This document shows, in pieces, positions 20,328 to 21,990 of a DNA stretch of 21,990 bases. Where the stretch lies: assembly GCA_027579435.1 (NCBI GenBank), contig JANBPK010001345.1, positions 1-21,990 of the forward strand, written 5' to 3'. The notes under the pieces are model-generated. The model made no database searches. It was not told the DNA's origin and was given only the letters and a program-made list of their open reading frames with translations. A program made the position numbers and the translations under genes. This DNA comes from Candolleomyces eurysporus (taxonomy: Eukaryota > Basidiomycota > Agaricomycetes > Agaricales > Psathyrellaceae). Numbering within the stretch: the stretch's first letter is position 1; the number at the start of each line of letters is the position of its first letter.

Positions 20328-20639
20328 ATCAAATTATCCAGTAATACGAAGAGGATTGTGAACGAGATTGGTGGAAGTAGTCGAAGAGGACAACCGCGTT
20401 GTGCTTACAATGACGCGACATCACTTCAGCCCCTGTTACGCGCCCGTGGGAATGTTTTGGGTGGAGTCAGTTGGGCCGGCGCACCCACGTCGGTCCCGAC
20501 TCCCACCCTTCCACCCACGACGACGCTGGGTTAGGCCCAGGTCTTGCAATGATACNTTTTTCGTCGTGCTCAATCATAGCGCGTAGAAATTGGTGCAGAA
20601 AAGAACAATCTGAAGGACCTCAAGCGAATGAGCGAATGA
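20328..20639. promoter_or_regulatory. Divergent promoter between NLR copy B and REV1
   Basis: About 312 bp separate the two start codons, so both promoters must lie here. The first ~65 bp match the region upstream of copy A; the rest does not. An N is at 20556. No certain TATA box is visible. Confidence 0.5.
20628..20639 (+). promoter_or_regulatory. Minimal uORF abutting the REV1 start
   Basis: ATG AGC GAA TGA (20628-20639) encodes Met-Ser-Glu-stop and its stop codon is immediately followed by the main ATG at 20640. A further ATG at 20636 lies in another frame. If the transcript starts upstream of 20628, scanning ribosomes would meet these first, which could restrain initiation or permit termination-reinitiation. 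Confidence 0.4.
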
Positions 20640-21990
20640 ATGGCATCATCCCAAGATTCATCCGAATACTACTTTGACGACTACGACGACTCTCAATTCC
20701 TCAATGCCATCCACGAAGCTGTCTTGCCGGGGGATGCTGGCTACCACTCCACCAATAATAGCAATACCAATGCCAATCTTCAAGGTCACGTCCAAGCCCA
20801 TGCCCAAGACGGCTCGACGCAAGCCCGAAACCCAGATGGCGCCGACCGGGATATCGAAATAGCAGACTCTCAAGAATCCGAAGAATTTCTGGAACCACCG
20901 CCTCCAGCTCAACCGCGCCGCTCACCAAGTCCAAGTCACGCTACTACTGCTACGTCTAGATCGAGCTTGAAGAGGAAACATTCGCAGACGCAAGATGAGG
21001 ATGATACATCCGGTGTCGAAAGCTTTGGGAGTTTAGGCTTAGGGGGAAGCATAGGGTCTACTTCTGGTGCCAGCGGAAGTGGAAGTGCCGGAGGCTCGGC
21101 AGGAATAGCGGGAGGAGCAGAGGAAGTAGACGAAGCAGTCTATGGCGCTTCGCGATTCGGCAATTTCGGAGAGTACATGCGACGGAAGAGGGCCAAGCTG
21201 CAGATCCAGAACGCCGATATCGTTGGTTCTCAGCAGGGTGAAGGAACAGAAGGAGGGAGTCGGATTTTCAAGGGTTTGTCGATTTATGTGAGTTGTTTCT
21301 TTCCCCTTTATCTTTCGAGGACTGTTCTGAATGAAAGCGTTTGTAGATCAACGGATGGACGCAGCCATCTGTACAGGATCTGAGAAAGCTCATTGTTGAG
21401 CATGGTGGAGTGTTCCAACCCTATCTCGATAAGAAGGGTCTAGTGTGAGTTCCCCTCTCTCGCATTCAACAATCCGAATCCTTGAACTCATCGTGATGAT
21501 GCTAGCACACATATCATCACCTGCTCTCTGACACCAGCCAAGATTCGAGAGTTCAAGAACATGAAGGTCGTCCGTCCGGAATGGCTTCTAGAGAGCATCA
21601 AAGCCGGCACTCTCCTCCCATGGAGAGACTTTCAATATATTCCCGACGAACGTCAGGAAAGCTCGCAGGGGAGCAAGCCGAGGCAGCACCAGGCCTCTTT
21701 GGCCCCTACAACGCACTCGAAATCGCAATCCCAGCTCAAGTCTGCTAAACCCGCTGTAGCTTCTACGGCTGGCTCTCGCCTTCCTCCCCGTCCTCCCCCT
21801 CCGCCTGCTAAACCCACTATACCGCCTTCCGAATCTGCTACTGACCCTCGCCCTTCTCGCCCTCCCGCCCCTCCTCCTGCTATTTCAGCTCCCGCTCCTC
21901 CTGTCCTAGCACCAGCACCCAAACCAGCACCCGCTCCTGCTGCACCCCGCCCCGCCGCCTTCGACCCCCTGTACACCACCGACCCCAAAA
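20640..21990 (+). CDS. REV1: DNA repair polymerase REV1, N-terminal BRCT part (truncated by window edge)
   Basis: Exons 20640-21287, 21347-21444 and 21506-edge (introns 59 and 61 nt, both GT-AG) stay in phase. The first ~195 residues are acidic and low-complexity (SSEYYFDDYDDSQFLNAI). Then FGNFGEYMRRKRAKLQIQNADI, the conserved REV1 lead-in, precedes a BRCT domain: RIFKGLSIYINGWTQPS, LRKLIVEHGGVF, THIITCSLTPAKIREF, VVRPEWLLESIKAG, LLPWRDF. REV1 is a Y-family deoxycytidyl transferase that scaffolds translesion synthesis; its BRCT domain helps localise it to replication sites. After the BRCT comes a Pro/Ala-rich linker, and the frame is still open at 21990 (PLYTTDPK), with the polymerase domain beyond the edge. 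It is transcribed divergently from NLR copy B. Confidence 0.92.

Larger units (their letters stand above)
16115..20390 (-). repeat. Segmental duplication, copy B
   Basis: This is the partner of 1640-5490 in direct orientation. It keeps all seven intron positions, the sequence after the stop codon and about 65 bp upstream of the start. Length differences are mostly the 471-nt larger first exon. Confidence 0.85.

Noticed and set aside
19953..20534. 193-codon plus-strand open frame
   Set aside because: It is antisense to exon 1 of NLR copy B, whose ends match copy A on the minus strand.
21653..21988. 111-codon minus-strand Gly/Ala-rich open frame
   Set aside because: It is the complement of the Pro/Ala-rich linker of REV1; low-complexity coding DNA often leaves the other strand open.
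1..21990. tRNA or rRNA genes
   Set aside because: I saw no convincing tRNA arms or rRNA core sequence on reading through; a covariance-model search was not possible here.

Overview
The window comes from a nuclear genome of a mushroom-forming basidiomycete (Agaricomycetes). The evidence is short GT-AG introns of about 50-75 nt that restore reading frames, a NACHT-WD40 (NLR-like) family, an F-box relic of basidiomycete type, an arrestin-like protein and a REV1 homologue. The genus cannot be read from the sequence. Single N bases are scattered through the window, so some small lesions could be assembly errors.

Layout, left to right. 1-1640 is CpG-poor, mostly non-coding DNA holding a fragment of what looks like a multicopy Agaricomycete protein. 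1883-5411 (minus) is an eight-exon NACHT-WD40 gene (copy A) whose exons sum to an uninterrupted 1052-residue protein. 5412-7892 holds no convincing gene but contains a head-to-tail duplication of about 430-530 bp and a purine-rich tract. 7893-8519 is a decayed F-box gene and 8516-8993 a small two-exon hypothetical gene. 9361-10771 encodes an arrestin-N-like protein with an unusual repeat-bearing C-terminus. 11088-11639 (minus) is a low-complexity hypothetical ORF. 12049-13496 is a three-exon GATA-like zinc-finger gene. 13497-16114 is a strongly CpG-depleted stretch with no recognisable gene. 16352-20327 (minus) is a second NACHT-WD40 gene (copy B) with the same exon plan as copy A but a one-base deletion inside the NACHT domain. 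20640 to the right edge (plus) is the 5' part of a REV1 translesion polymerase gene.

The main biological story is the pair of NLR-like paralogues. They are direct-oriented segmental duplicates, about 3.9 and 4.3 kb, separated by about 10.6 kb of unrelated sequence. Each has a predicted helical N-terminal domain, a NACHT NTPase and a short WD40 array, the architecture of fungal STAND proteins linked to non-self recognition and regulated cell death. They differ in a 471-nt in-frame linker indel, a GC versus GT splice donor, a 24-nt tandem duplication, WD-repeat homogeneity and the frameshift in copy B. In both, CpG content drops abruptly at the same point inside the NACHT exon, so the sensor half is embedded in CpG-depleted DNA and the signalling half is not.

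REV1, the zinc-finger gene and the arrestin-like gene appear to be ordinary nuclear genes between or beside these accessory blocks.
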